Source: Desulfurella acetivorans A63 (GTDB lineage Bacteria > Campylobacterota_A > Desulfurellia > Desulfurellales > Desulfurellaceae). Taken from it: 44,926 nt of DNA. This document shows, in pieces, positions 1-8,940 of the stretch. The notes beneath the pieces were generated by a model. The model did no database searches and was not told where the DNA came from. It was given only the letters and a program-made list of their open reading frames with translations. The stretch's first letter is position 1, and the number at the start of each line of letters is the position of its first letter. The stretch spans positions 1,235,001 through 1,279,926 of the forward strand of contig CP007051.1 in assembly GCA_000517565.1 (NCBI GenBank), read 5' to 3'. The translations under genes were made by a program, and so were the position numbers.

Positions 1-320
<320 letters not shown>

Positions 321-391
321 AATACTAAAAGTTGTTTATTTGCTCTTCATCTGGAACTTTTCAAAGAACTTGTCATAAGCGACAGTTTTGT

Positions 392-420
392 AATATATTC
401 TAATTCACTCAGTTTGTCAA
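392..420 (-). promoter_or_regulatory. rRNA operon promoter
   Basis: On the minus strand a perfect -35 TTGACA (415-420) and a -10 TATATT (392-397) are separated by exactly 17 bp. They point toward the 16S gene and leave a leader of about 65 nt. The leader contains GTTCTTTGAAAA near 355-370, which resembles a BoxA antitermination element (TGCTCTTTAA-like); that part is inference. Confidence 0.8.
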
Positions 421-563
421 GGGGGGAGAGAAGAATTTTTTTGGGGGAAATAAAAAAATCTTTTAAATAGCTATAAAATAAGGTTTTAAAACTATGTCCA
501 TTTAAAATATATTGAAATTTTTGAAAATTTATTGTATATTTAAAAATAAATTTTGGAGGAGAA

Positions 564-746
564 ATGAAAGACAAAATTGTTGTGAAAGTAAAAAAAGAAA
601 ATGATAAATTACATTTGACATGCGAGGCTTTTGGTATAAGCGAGTACTGCATAGATGAAGAACAGGCAAAGGCAATTGTTGAATCAAAGGCACCAAAAAA
701 TGTTGAAATTGAATGGGTAAAAGATTATATTGAAAACGATAAGTAA
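564..746 (+). CDS. Small acidic/basic-mixed hypothetical protein (60 aa)
   Basis: This 60-residue frame starts with ATG seven bases after a strong GGAGGAG ribosome site (about 553-559). The protein is highly charged with no membrane segment or signal peptide. The only notable residues are two cysteines, in the TCEAFG and EYCIDEE stretches. I do not recognise a family. The next gene begins three bases after its stop, so the two are very probably co-transcribed and translationally coupled; the function may relate to the transporter. The strong ribosome site and tight spacing argue for a real gene. Confidence 0.6.
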   Translation: MKDKIVVKVKKENDKLHLTCEAFGISEYCIDEEQAKAIVESKAPKNVEIEWVKDYIENDK

Positions 747-749
747 AAT

Positions 750-1970
750 TTGCACTACATACCAGCTTTTTTAATTATTTGTGTATTTGCCTTAAGTTTA
801 GTAAAAAAAATAGGCAAATTTACTATACATATCTGGCAAATTGCAATTATTGCTGCATTTCTTTGTATCATTACAAATCAAATCAGTCTAAAGGTAGCAT
901 TTTATTCAATAAATTTTGATGTAATATTTTTTTTGTTTGGTATGTTTTGTATTGGTGTATCTATAGAAAAAAGTGGCCTTGCAAAGTTTTTTACCAACTA
1001 TACTTTGAAATATATTAAAAATATTGACAGTTTACTTCTATTTGTAATTTTATTTTGCGCTGTAAGCAGTGCCTTTTTAATGAACGATACAATTGCTGCA
1101 ATTGTAGCTCCAATTATTCTTACATTTGCAAAAACTTTGCGAGTTAATGTAAAAAAACTACTCCTTGTAAGCATGCTTGCAATAACAATTGGTGCATGTG
1201 CAAGCCCAATAGGAAGCCCACAAAATATATTAATTGTAAGCCATATGTCAGTCAATCCATTTCTTTTGTACTCTAAGTACCTTGTTTTGCCAACAATTCT
1301 CAATTTAGTTTTACTTTTTTTGTATGCTAAATTTAGTTTTGAACAAAAAACTCTATATCCCCAAAATAAAATTGTAAAATTAAATGACAAAAACCTTGCT
1401 GTGCTTTCAATTTACGCAATTGTTGTTTTAGTATTTTTAGTTTTTTTAAAGGCTTTTTTTATTGAAGATATGCCTTTGATTTACATTTCATTAATACCTG
1501 CTACAATTGTCCTTTTACATAAAAAAAGATTTACAATTATAAAGAATGTTGATTATAAAACACTGGTTTTTTTTATTGGACTTTTTATTCTAATAAAAGC
1601 TTTTTGGAATTCAAATATTTTACAGGATTACATTTTAAGCTCACATATTAACTTAACCTCAACATATGTCATATTTGCTCTCACAACAATCGCCAGTCAA
1701 TTTGTTTCAAATGTTCCTCTCGTAACGCTTTATCTGCAGGTTTTTTCATCTTATCATTTAAGCTGGCAACCATACCTTGCTTTATCTGTTGCAAGTTCAA
1801 TTGCTGGAAATATTTTCTTGCTTGGTGCTGCAAGCAATATAATAATTGCCCAAAATTTAGAAAAACACACAAATCAAACTATCACTTCTTTTGAGTTTTT
1901 TAAATATTCAATAATAATTACTGCTATAAATATTTTCGTTTATCTAGCTGTTTTTGCAATAATTTCGTAA
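750..1970 (+). CDS. Ion transporter superfamily permease (ArsB/NhaD/SLC13-like)
   Basis: This is a 406-residue, very hydrophobic protein with about 11 predicted membrane spans. It resembles the IT superfamily (arsenite/Na+/dicarboxylate permeases, CitMHS/ArsB/NhaD). Visible marks are the FDVIFFLFGMFCIGVSIEKSG stretch and MNDTIAAIVAPIILTFAK, the conserved hairpin-like segment with the Asn-Asp-Thr element. A second half-repeat has the signature SQFVSNVPLVTLYLQ, where NVP is typical of the family. GAASNIIIAQN near the C-terminus matches the second N-rich hairpin. The likely start is TTG at 750, three bases after the upstream stop, implying coupling. Substrate cannot be read from sequence; Na+/H+ exchange, arsenite or carboxylate are all possible. 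Confidence 0.8.
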   Translation: MHYIPAFLIICVFALSLVKKIGKFTIHIWQIAIIAAFLCIITNQISLKVAFYSINFDVIFFLFGMFCIGVSIEKSGLAKFFTNYTLKYIKNIDSLLLFVILFCAVSSAFLMNDTIAAIVAPIILTFAKTLRVNVKKLLLVSMLAITIGACASPIGSPQNILIVSHMSVNPFLLYSKYLVLPTILNLVLLFLYAKFSFEQKTLYPQNKIVKLNDKNLAVLSIYAIVVLVFLVFLKAFFIEDMPLIYISLIPATIVLLHKKRFTIIKNVDYKTLVFFIGLFILIKAFWNSNILQDYILSSHINLTSTYVIFALTTIASQFVSNVPLVTLYLQVFSSYHLSWQPYLALSVASSIAGNIFLLGAASNIIIAQNLEKHTNQTITSFEFFKYSIIITAINIFVYLAVFAIIS

Positions 1971-2042
1971 TATTCTTTAGTGACTTATAGTGACAAAAAA
2001 TCAAAGCGTATATTTTTTTAAATAAAGATAGGAAAATTTAGC

Positions 2043-2075
2043 GTTCATATTCTGTTAATGTTGCATAAGTATAGT
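2043..2075 (+). promoter_or_regulatory. Possible PhoP/OmpR-type direct repeat and -10 upstream of PepSY gene
   Basis: GTTCAT (2043-2048) and GTTAAT (2054-2059) form a 6-N5-6 direct repeat, the usual spacing for OmpR/PhoB-family regulators and close to the PhoP box (GTTTA-N5-GTTTA). A -10 TATAGT (2070-2075) begins about 10 bp after the second half-site, where such boxes replace a -35. An OmpR-family regulator is encoded just downstream, so autoregulation is a reasonable inference. Confidence 0.4.
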
Positions 2076-2106
2076 GTGTTTTAAGATTTAAAATGGAGGT
2101 GTGTTT

Positions 2107-2478
2107 ATGAAAAACACAAAAAAATTAGCGGCTTTGGCTCTTGGAGGTTTATTGTTTGCTACATCTGCAGCAGGTATTGCAACAGCTAACTCTCAACTAA
2201 ATGGTTCAATCAAAATTACTCAAGACAATGAGGCTAACTATGCAAACCTGGCTAGTGTTAATATCGATCAAGCTGTTGCAAGTGCACTAAAGGCACAACC
2301 AGGTCAAGTCATTAAAGCAGGGTTAGAAAACGAGGATGGCTATTTAGTATGGGGAGTAGAAATTGCATCAAACAACCAAATCCATGAAGTTAAAGTTGAT
2401 GCAAAAAACGCTAAAATTTTAAAAATTGAAAAAGACCAGCCAGACTCTCAAAAAGAAGGCACTGAAGAAAACGATTAA
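2107..2478 (+). CDS. Secreted PepSY-domain protein
   Basis: This is a 123-residue exported protein. Residues 1-28 form a clear signal peptide (Lys-rich start, hydrophobic core, small residues near TANS). The mature part matches a PepSY fold: a helix with IDQAVASALKAQPGQVIKA followed by strands YLVWGVEIAS and IHEVKVDAKNAKILKI. PepSY domains are thought to bind or inhibit peptidases or to act as extracytoplasmic sensors. The ATG at 2107 is chosen over an in-frame GTG at 2101 because it sits seven bases after GGAGG (2095-2099). A terminator follows, then a response regulator and kinase; a PepSY gene next to an OmpR-type system is a recurrent arrangement, often linked to envelope or metal stress. 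Confidence 0.85.
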   Translation: MKNTKKLAALALGGLLFATSAAGIATANSQLNGSIKITQDNEANYANLASVNIDQAVASALKAQPGQVIKAGLENEDGYLVWGVEIASNNQIHEVKVDAKNAKILKIEKDQPDSQKEGTEEND

Positions 2479-2488
2479 TTGTTTTTTT

Positions 2489-2511
2489 GGGGACACCTGT
2501 CCCCTTTTTTT
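2489..2511 (+). terminator. Intrinsic terminator after PepSY gene
   Basis: GGGGAC (2489-2494), a four-base loop and GTCCCC (2499-2504) are followed by seven T residues. It lies between the PepSY gene and the response regulator, so the regulator genes would be expressed by partial read-through or from their own promoter. Confidence 0.85.
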
Positions 2512-2539
2512 CTTGAAAAATAAAAAAAGATGGGTTATT

Positions 2540-3217
2540 ATGGCAAAAATGAGAATTTTAATTGTTGAAGATGAAAAAACTCTGGCTAATTTGATAAAAC
2601 AGGGATTTGAAGAAGAAGGTTTTGCTGTTGATGTAGCATACGACGGTGAAGATGGCCTTTTTTTTGCACAAAACAATATATACGATTGCATAGTACTTGA
2701 TATTATGCTTCCTGTAATCGATGGAATAACTATTCTAAAAAAACTAAGAGAACAAAACAATTCAACACCAATAATTATGCTTACAGCCAAAGATACTGTA
2801 AAAGATAAAGTACTGGGTTTGGATAGTGGATCGGATGATTATCTTACAAAACCATTTTCTTTTGAAGAACTATTGTCACGCACTAAAGCAATTATAAGGC
2901 GCAGGTATGCAACTTCAAGTCCAATAATAATAATTGATGATCTTGAAATTGATACAGCAAAAAAAACTGTCAAAAGGGCAAATATACAAATTGATCTTTC
3001 TGCAAAAGAATACGCCCTACTTGAATATTTGGCTGTAAATAAAAATAAAGTTGTCAGTCGCTCAAATATAATTGAACATCTATACAATGAAGAATTTGAT
3101 TTAGATAGCAATATTATAGATGTATTTATAAATAGAATTAGAAATAAAATTGATAGAAATTTTGATAAAAAGCTAATTCATACAATTCGTGGCATGGGAT
3201 ACGCTTTAAAAGAGTGA
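2540..3217 (+). CDS. OmpR/PhoB-family response regulator
   Basis: This 225-residue two-domain protein has a receiver domain at residues 4-118, with acidic residues in VEDE, phospho-acceptor Asp54 in IVLDIMLP, Thr in MLTAKD and its Lys. A winged-helix DNA-binding domain occupies about 130-223, with LSAKEYALLEYL and the IDVFINRIRNKI recognition helix. The frame is open further upstream, but ATG 2540 (MAKMRILIVEDE) is where homology begins; the longer version would run through the terminator and the PepSY C-terminus. Its stop overlaps the kinase start (GTGA). Phosphorylation by the adjacent kinase is the expected activation. Confidence 0.93.
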   Translation: MAKMRILIVEDEKTLANLIKQGFEEEGFAVDVAYDGEDGLFFAQNNIYDCIVLDIMLPVIDGITILKKLREQNNSTPIIMLTAKDTVKDKVLGLDSGSDDYLTKPFSFEELLSRTKAIIRRRYATSSPIIIIDDLEIDTAKKTVKRANIQIDLSAKEYALLEYLAVNKNKVVSRSNIIEHLYNEEFDLDSNIIDVFINRIRNKIDRNFDKKLIHTIRGMGYALKE

Positions 3218-4539
3218 ATTCTATAAAATTTAGGCTATTTGTATATTATTGCGCAATATCGTTTGTAATCTTTGGCATACTTGGTGTATTTTTATACTTT
3301 AGCCTTGAAGACATAGTATTAAAATCAATAGATAACGCTCTAATGACAAAAGCAAAAGCTATTGCAACACTAATTAGCGAAGACGAAGGTATTAATTTTA
3401 AGTTTTCCGATGAAATATTAAAAGAATATTCAAAACATTCAAAACATTACTTTCAAATTATACACGGTTCAAAAATTGTAGAAAAATCTGCATCGCTGAA
3501 TGGCGAAAACCTCCCAATTGTGACAGAAATTAAAACCGTTAATTTTAAAAATGAACCAGTTCGTATAGTACCTTTTAACTTCAAAATAAACAGTAAGCAA
3601 TTTACTATCGAGTGCGCACAGGATATTGACGACAAAATTGACTTACTTCAAACCTACCTTGGCATCCTTTCTATAGCTATTGTGGTGGCAATAATCTTGA
3701 GTGCTTTTGGTGGTTTAATCGTAGTAAATGCCATGTTAAAACCACTCAAAAAAATATCACTGACAATAAGCAAACTTTCAGAATCCAACCTATCAAAAAG
3801 TCATATTGATAAAAATGTAGCCAATGAGTTAAAACCACTAGCATTAGCATTTAACAAAACATTTGCAAGATTGGACAATGTTTTTAATAAACAAAAACAA
3901 TTTGTAGCAGATGTTTCTCATGAATTAAAAACACCTTTAAGCGTAATACTTATGGAAACAGAAATGGCTCTAAGAAAACAGCGAAAGATAGATGATTATA
4001 TAAATACAATAGATCAAATAAAAAATAGTGCTCTACACATGAAAAATATTATAGATACACTTTTAAAACTAATTTCAATAGAAAATACAAAACTTTTAGA
4101 AAAGAAAACTTGCGACATAAAAGAAATAATCAAAAAATCTATCTTTCTTTCAAAACAACAATTGGATAAAAGAAACATTGATTTAAAAATTAATGGAGAA
4201 ACTTTTTTTATAGAGGCAGATGAAACTCTTATAACGGAAGTTTTTTTAAATCTAATAGATAATTCAATAAAATATAATAAAGAATCTGGTATTATAGATA
4301 TCAATATTGATGCATCTAGAAAAATTGTGGAAATAATAGATAGTGGAATTGGTATAGAAAAAGAAGCGCTCGATAAAATTTTTGATAAATTTTACCGAGC
4401 TGATCCTTCAAGATCAAAAACAATTGAAGGCTTAGGTCTGGGCTTAAGCCTTGTTAAAGAAATTTTAGATTTACACAAGGCAAAAATTAAAGTCGAAAGT
4501 GAGTTAAATGCTGGAACAAAAGTAACGATTTTTTTCTAA
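3214..4539 (+). CDS. Membrane sensor histidine kinase
   Basis: This 441-residue kinase has a membrane span at residues 8-30, a periplasmic sensor of about 115 residues, a second span at about 150-172, a HAMP linker at about 173-225, a HisKA dimerization domain with His236 in DVSHELKTPLS, and an ATPase domain (N-box LIDNSIKYN, G1 DSGIGI, F-box DKFYRAD, G2 GLGLGLSLVKEI). The GTG start overlaps the regulator stop, so translation is coupled. The periplasmic region shows no recognisable binding domain. The PepSY protein in the same locus is a candidate signal partner. The gene converges on the porin gene with a four-base overlap of the two stops. Confidence 0.92.
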   Translation: MNSIKFRLFVYYCAISFVIFGILGVFLYFSLEDIVLKSIDNALMTKAKAIATLISEDEGINFKFSDEILKEYSKHSKHYFQIIHGSKIVEKSASLNGENLPIVTEIKTVNFKNEPVRIVPFNFKINSKQFTIECAQDIDDKIDLLQTYLGILSIAIVVAIILSAFGGLIVVNAMLKPLKKISLTISKLSESNLSKSHIDKNVANELKPLALAFNKTFARLDNVFNKQKQFVADVSHELKTPLSVILMETEMALRKQRKIDDYINTIDQIKNSALHMKNIIDTLLKLISIENTKLLEKKTCDIKEIIKKSIFLSKQQLDKRNIDLKINGETFFIEADETLITEVFLNLIDNSIKYNKESGIIDINIDASRKIVEIIDSGIGIEKEALDKIFDKFYRADPSRSKTIEGLGLGLSLVKEILDLHKAKIKVESELNAGTKVTIFF

Positions 4540-5696
4540 AAATCATATTGTGCACTCAAAAAAAGTTGTCTTGCTCTGGACGTTGTTATATGTTTTGATT
4601 GATTGTAGTATTGTGTAGAAAATAGATCGTATTCTAATCTTAGCGTAGTGGATTTTGTCAGGTTATAGCTAATGCCTAAAAACTTGCCGTCAGCTGATTG
4701 TATAGATTGGTTTGAGCTATTTAGATCATTCATAAAATTGAGTTTATCAAAACCTCCATACAAACCCCAATAATCATTGGTGGCATAATTTGCCTCTATG
4801 TTGTAAGCTCTAAAACGCCTTGCTGTATTTGCGCTTGAATAACAGCTTGGCACTTCAGTTTCGCTTTGAGTATCACCTGATTCAATAAGCCCAACATAGT
4901 TTGTTGCGCCTTTGCCATAAACAAACTCAGATTGAAGCGTAAGATTTTTTGTTGGCAAACTTACTCCACTGCCATATACATAAGGCCAATGCGAATATTT
5001 TGAATAAATATAGATTTGTTGTGTTTCCAAAAATGAGTAAACCCTGGCTTTTGAAGTTAAAAATGGAAATTCTATATCAAGTTTTGCACCAAAACCCGGC
5101 ATTTTTGTTGAAATATTTTTTGATTTAATTTCGTCATCTGTTAAAAAGAAACGGTTAAGCTGCTCCAGGGCAACTGTTGGCTTTAGTATAAGTTTGTCAA
5201 TTTCAAATTTACCATCAAGTCTAATCTGATCCATTCCAAAAGGCCATGTTTGGTTAAATCCTGGCATAGCGTAATAATTATCTGAATATGTATTTAGCTC
5301 GCCAACCATATTTGCATTACCTACAAGCAAAGATAAATTATTATTTATTTGGTATTTAAAATACGCTTTTAAAAGCCACAATGTATTATTATCAGATTCA
5401 AAATCACTTTCTATGTTTGCTTGAATTTTGTCGCTTTTCACATCTAAACCAAGCTTTGTTGTGCCTGTGTAAGTCTGAAACACTGTGAATTGATTACCAT
5501 TTTTTAAACCATTATATGCAGTGTTTGCTGGGTAAGTTGGAGGTGGCAGTGTAAAGTTGTTATTGCCCCAAACAAAATACTGCTTTATTGAACCATAAAG
5601 GTTTATGTCAGCGTTGCTTGTTACCTGTGAAGCCAAAGCATTTTGTGATAAAATTGTTAAAAAAAAGGCTAATCCCCAAATTTTAGTGTATTTCAT
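4536..5696 (-). CDS. Outer-membrane beta-barrel porin, paired with nickel permease
   Basis: This 386-residue protein starts at ATG 5696, after AGGTGA. The frame stays open upstream into the permease gene, but the signal peptide (residues 1-21, ending NALASQ) fixes this start. The rest is alternating amphipathic strands rich in Tyr, Asn and Thr. It ends in Phe (SAQYDF), the C-terminal signature used by the Bam machinery. No named porin family is certain. The gene begins 16 bases after the stop of the NiCoT permease, so both probably share one transcript and one metal-responsive operator. A role in outer-membrane nickel or cobalt entry is inference from that linkage only. Confidence 0.75.
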   Translation of the reverse strand: MKYTKIWGLAFFLTILSQNALASQVTSNADINLYGSIKQYFVWGNNNFTLPPPTYPANTAYNGLKNGNQFTVFQTYTGTTKLGLDVKSDKIQANIESDFESDNNTLWLLKAYFKYQINNNLSLLVGNANMVGELNTYSDNYYAMPGFNQTWPFGMDQIRLDGKFEIDKLILKPTVALEQLNRFFLTDDEIKSKNISTKMPGFGAKLDIEFPFLTSKARVYSFLETQQIYIYSKYSHWPYVYGSGVSLPTKNLTLQSEFVYGKGATNYVGLIESGDTQSETEVPSCYSSANTARRFRAYNIEANYATNDYWGLYGGFDKLNFMNDLNSSNQSIQSADGKFLGISYNLTKSTTLRLEYDLFSTQYYNQSKHITTSRARQLFLSAQYDF

Positions 5697-5712
5697 AATT
5701 TCACCTTTAAGT

Positions 5713-6717
5713 TTAATTAACTTTAATTTTGACCAATGCCTTCTTGTAATAAATATAGGCTCCAATCCAGCTCAAAATTAAAATAACAACAATACCTAAG
5801 CCTAATTTGCTAAAAGGTATATTCTGGACAAATACAAAAAAAGGTGATGTTAAATTTAGCTCTGAAGATAATACCTGTATCCACTCAATTGTACCTACAA
5901 ACAAAGCTACAAATACACTTGCTCCTGTTACAAATATATTAAAAAACAACTTTCTTATAACATCATTCATAGCCCAATCATACACTTTCATCATTGCCAG
6001 ACCATCAAGACTATCCATAAGGCTCATGCCTGCTGTGAATAAAAATGGAAATACAAGTATACTCCAGATTGGCATATGAGAGTTTTTTGCTAAAGCCGCA
6101 GAAATGCCAAGCACTGCAACTTCTGTTGCCGTATCAAAACCCAACCCAAATAAAAATCCTACAGGATACATCTGGTAGCTTTTGTTTATTTTTTTGTACA
6201 AAAACCCAAAAAATCTACCCATAAGACCACGTTTAATAAGTAAATCATCTATTTCTTCGTGTTTGATATTACCTTTTTTGTATTCTTTCGATAAATCATA
6301 AAGACTTTTTACGACAAACAGATTTAAAATCCCAATAATTGTTAAAAACAACGCAGAAACTACAGTTCCAAAAATATTTCCAAAGTTTTTCAAAAAATCC
6401 ATATGCGTCTGAATTGTCCTTGCAGCTATAATTAACCCAAAAGACAGCAAAATCACAACCGTGGAATGCCCTAAAGAAAAAAACAAACCAACACCCACTG
6501 GTTTTTGGTTATCCTGTCTAAGTTTTCTTGTTACATTATCAATAGCTGCTATATGGTCTGCATCAAATGCATGCTTTAGACCAAAAAAATAAGCAAGCAA
6601 ACCTAAACTTGAAAGAATTGGGTTTAGTTTAACAAGATAAAAAAAAGCACCCCATGCTACTAAGTTAAAAATAATAACAAATGCAAATAAAATATAAGTG
6701 CGTGACTTTAAAGACAT
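5713..6717 (-). CDS. nixA: NiCoT-family nickel/cobalt permease (NixA/HoxN type)
   Basis: This 334-residue inner-membrane protein has about eight spans. It carries the family hallmark in span II, HAFDADHIAAIDNVTR (H-x4-DH), plus the second signature FSLGHSTVV and the LGFDTATEV segment. The NiCoT family imports Ni2+ and/or Co2+ with high affinity. In this organism nickel would serve hydrogenase or CO dehydrogenase enzymes; that is inference. A very strong ribosome site, GGGAGGGGG, lies just before the ATG at 6717. The upstream region carries several ATTAC/GTAAT half-sites (see the operator entry). The porin gene follows in the same operon. Confidence 0.93.
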   Translation of the reverse strand: MSLKSRTYILFAFVIIFNLVAWGAFFYLVKLNPILSSLGLLAYFFGLKHAFDADHIAAIDNVTRKLRQDNQKPVGVGLFFSLGHSTVVILLSFGLIIAARTIQTHMDFLKNFGNIFGTVVSALFLTIIGILNLFVVKSLYDLSKEYKKGNIKHEEIDDLLIKRGLMGRFFGFLYKKINKSYQMYPVGFLFGLGFDTATEVAVLGISAALAKNSHMPIWSILVFPFLFTAGMSLMDSLDGLAMMKVYDWAMNDVIRKLFFNIFVTGASVFVALFVGTIEWIQVLSSELNLTSPFFVFVQNIPFSKLGLGIVVILILSWIGAYIYYKKALVKIKVN

Positions 6718-6740
6718 GTTTCCCCCTCCCTCATTAGAGT

Positions 6741-6806
6741 ATTACATTATTGCTAAATGTAATATCATGTAATTACATTTTGATTGAATATTAATTACAT
6801 AATTAC
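6741..6806. promoter_or_regulatory. Cluster of ATTAC/GTAAT inverted repeats, possible NikR operator
   Basis: ATTACATT (6741-6748) and AATGTAAT (6756-6763) form a perfect 8-bp inverted repeat, equivalent to ATTAC-N13-GTAAT. Next to it is a perfect 12-bp palindrome ATGTAATTACAT (6767-6778), and then ATTACATAATTAC (6794-6806). As I recall, NikR sites in delta-type bacteria are GTGTTAC-N13/14-GTAACAC, so the TTAC-N13-GTAA core fits. The cluster lies 24-89 bp upstream of the permease start. No NikR gene is in the window. Confidence 0.5.
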
Positions 6807-6843
6807 TTTTTTAATACATCACAATTAAAAAAATACAAAAAAA

Positions 6844-6857
6844 TTGACATATATCAA
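6844..6857 (+). promoter_or_regulatory. CRP/FNR-family operator upstream of nrfH-hao
   Basis: TTGACATATATCAA is an FNR/DNR-like palindrome with one asymmetric position. It is extended by flanking AAA/TTT to a 20-bp near-palindrome. A -10-like TATGAT lies at 6875-6880. The identical 14-mer occurs upstream of narG at 18577-18590, which strongly suggests shared control. Confidence 0.7.
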
Positions 6858-6914
6858 TTTTTTAATAGCAAATTTATGATACGTTGTTTAAAAAATTGTA
6901 ATTTTGAGGTATTT

Positions 6915-7445
6915 ATGCAAAATCAAACCAGGCCTTTAAAAGCTATTGTAATAGCTATAATTGGTATTGTCATTGGTGTTTTATTATCATTTGCAACTTA
7001 CATTGGAGTTGAAAAAACAGCTGGCGAAAATTTTTGCGCATCGTGTCATTCAATGCAACCCATGGTTCAATCGTACACATTAGATGTGCATGGCGGAAAT
7101 AATCAATTTGGCTTTAAAGTTCAGTGCACTGATTGCCATCTGCCCCACAATAGTCTTCCAAATTATTTATTTACAAAAGCTAAAACTGGGCTTAACGATG
7201 TATTTTTTGAAACTTTTACAAATACTTCAAAAATAAATTGGGCTCAAAAATTAAAAGATCCAAATAAATATGTTTACGATAGCGGTTGTCTGAAGTGCCA
7301 CAGCAATCTTAAAGAAGAATCTCTACAAAATCAAAGAGCATTTTTAGCGCATAGGGCTTATTTTGCAAAAACAACTACTCAATCATGTGTGGACTGCCAC
7401 AGCAATGTTGGACACAAAGATTTAAAAGCATTTATTAAGTCTTAA
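6915..7445 (+). CDS. nrfH: Tetraheme cytochrome c, NapC/NrfH family quinol dehydrogenase
   Basis: This 176-residue protein has one N-terminal membrane anchor (about residues 9-30) followed by four CxxCH heme sites at C41, C71, C125 and C158. This is the size and pattern of NrfH/CycX proteins, which take electrons from menaquinol and pass them to a periplasmic multiheme reductase. The start at 6915 follows GAGG (6906-6909); an in-frame ATG at 6876 lacks a ribosome site and would spoil the anchor. The hao gene begins nine bases downstream, so the two form an operon and the protein is the probable electron donor to Hao. An FNR-like site lies upstream. Confidence 0.92.
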   Translation: MQNQTRPLKAIVIAIIGIVIGVLLSFATYIGVEKTAGENFCASCHSMQPMVQSYTLDVHGGNNQFGFKVQCTDCHLPHNSLPNYLFTKAKTGLNDVFFETFTNTSKINWAQKLKDPNKYVYDSGCLKCHSNLKEESLQNQRAFLAHRAYFAKTTTQSCVDCHSNVGHKDLKAFIKS

Positions 7446-7454
7446 GGGGGTTTT

Positions 7455-8929
7455 ATGAAAAAAACATTGGTAATTGTAGGTGTAGTGTTTCTTTTGGTTA
7501 TTGTTGGAAGTGCAAGCTGGTTTTTAAGTAAAGCAAATAAATCTCAAAACAGATTATAGCTGAAAATCCAATTGTTTCGCAAAACAATTCAAATTTACGC
7601 TATGCTAATATTGCCTACAGTGAAAAAATTAATATGTCAAAAGGTAAAGGTGTAACAAAAGAAGCTGCGACATGTATAGAGTGTCACGCACAAAAAACAC
7701 CTGCAATTGTACAGGATTGGTCTAAAAGCTCAATGGCACATGCTGGAGTTAGCTGCATTGATTGTCATGGTGTTTCAAAGGACAACCCTATGGCAAATCA
7801 AAATTGTCCTGGCGTAAAGGGCACAAATATTTATGTTAGCAAAATGGTATCACCAAAAACCTGTGCAAAATGCCACCCAAACGAAGTTAAAGAGTTTGAA
7901 GAAAGCGGTCACGCAAGAGCAGCTATCCATATAGTTGCGCTAAAGCCAGATCAGGCATTATTGGCACATGAAGATATGGGCATGCCACAGTATAAAGATG
8001 CGGTTTTACTTACAGGTTGCGCTCAATGTCATGGCTCTATTATTAAAATGGGTCCCAACCACGAACCCACTCAAGGCACATGGCCAAGTCATGGTATAGG
8101 TAATGTCTATCCAGACGGGGGTGTAGGAAATTGCGCATCCTGTCATTTTAACCATCAATTTTCCATAGCCCAGGCCAGAAAACCTTCGTCTTGTGCAACA
8201 TGCCATTTAGGCCCTGACCACCCCGACATAGAAGTCTATGATAATTCAGTTCATGGTGCCCTTTTTGCAGCGCATGGTGACAAATGGCATTGGGATAGCC
8301 CTCCTGGTGCATGGATACCTGGAAATGACTATAATGCACCAACATGTGCTACATGTCACATGAGTGGTGTAAATGGATTGCAACCAACACATAATATTGA
8401 TATGAGACTAAAATGGAATCTATGGGCACCAATTTCAAAAGAAAGGACAGGTGGTTACGAAACTGCAGCTTTTGAATACATGAAAACAGGTAAATTTACA
8501 GCTGGTAATCCTTTAGCTGGAAACCCAAAAGGTCCACAAGAAGCAAGAAAAGAAATGTTACAGGTATGCGCATCTTGTCATACTACTTCATTTGCATCTA
8601 ATTACATGGCACAAGCTGACAAACAAATAGAGCTTTACAATAAGTACGCTCACGCTGCAAGCGAAATGATTAATACTTTAGAAAAGAAACATTTAATGAT
8701 GAAAGATCCTTGGGCTGATCCTGCATTTAGAACATACTATTACATGTGGCACCATGAGGGCAGAAGGATGCGCCAGGGCGCTGTAATGGAAGGTCCAGAT
8801 TATTCGCATTGGCATGGTGTATTTCAACTTCAACAAAGTCTCAGGATTTTGCAGGCAATATACAATCAACGAATGAAAGATCGCAAAATTGATCCAAATC
8901 AGATAGGCGGCGTTGGCATGGGTGAATAA
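7455..8929 (+). CDS. hao: Octaheme hydroxylamine-oxidoreductase-like cytochrome (Hao), frameshifted near its N-terminus
   Basis: The product is a periplasmic octaheme cytochrome of the Hao family, with eight CxxCH motifs (CIECH, CIDCH, CAKCH, CAQCH, CASCH, CATCH, CATCH, CASCH) and a C-terminal helical part containing HHEGRRMRQGA and DYSHWHGVFQL. In Campylobacterota such enzymes are proposed to reduce nitrite to hydroxylamine. ATG 7455, nine bases after nrfH and with an AAGGGGG ribosome site, opens a signal/anchor peptide (MKKTLVIVGVVFLLVIVG) that hits a stop after 34 codons. The other frame continues from about 7547 with QIIAENPIVSQ into the heme domain. One extra A in the CAAAAC run near 7545 would restore a 491-residue protein. 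As written, the only internal start is ATG 7634, which lacks an export signal, so heme attachment would fail. Sequencing error, phase variation and real decay are all possible. Confidence 0.88.
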
Positions 8930-8940
8930 ACAACCAAATA

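Noticed and set aside
2426-2539. N-terminal extension of the response regulator
   Set aside because: The extension runs over the PepSY C-terminus and the terminator hairpin; receiver-domain homology starts at 2540.
7455-7559. The 34-codon frame as a separate small membrane protein (CycX-like)
   Set aside because: It has the form of a signal/anchor peptide and the following residues continue in the next frame; one added A fuses it to Hao.
8006-8345. Minus-strand frames inside hao
   Set aside because: They are shadows of the heme-domain coding sequence without ribosome sites or recognisable domains.
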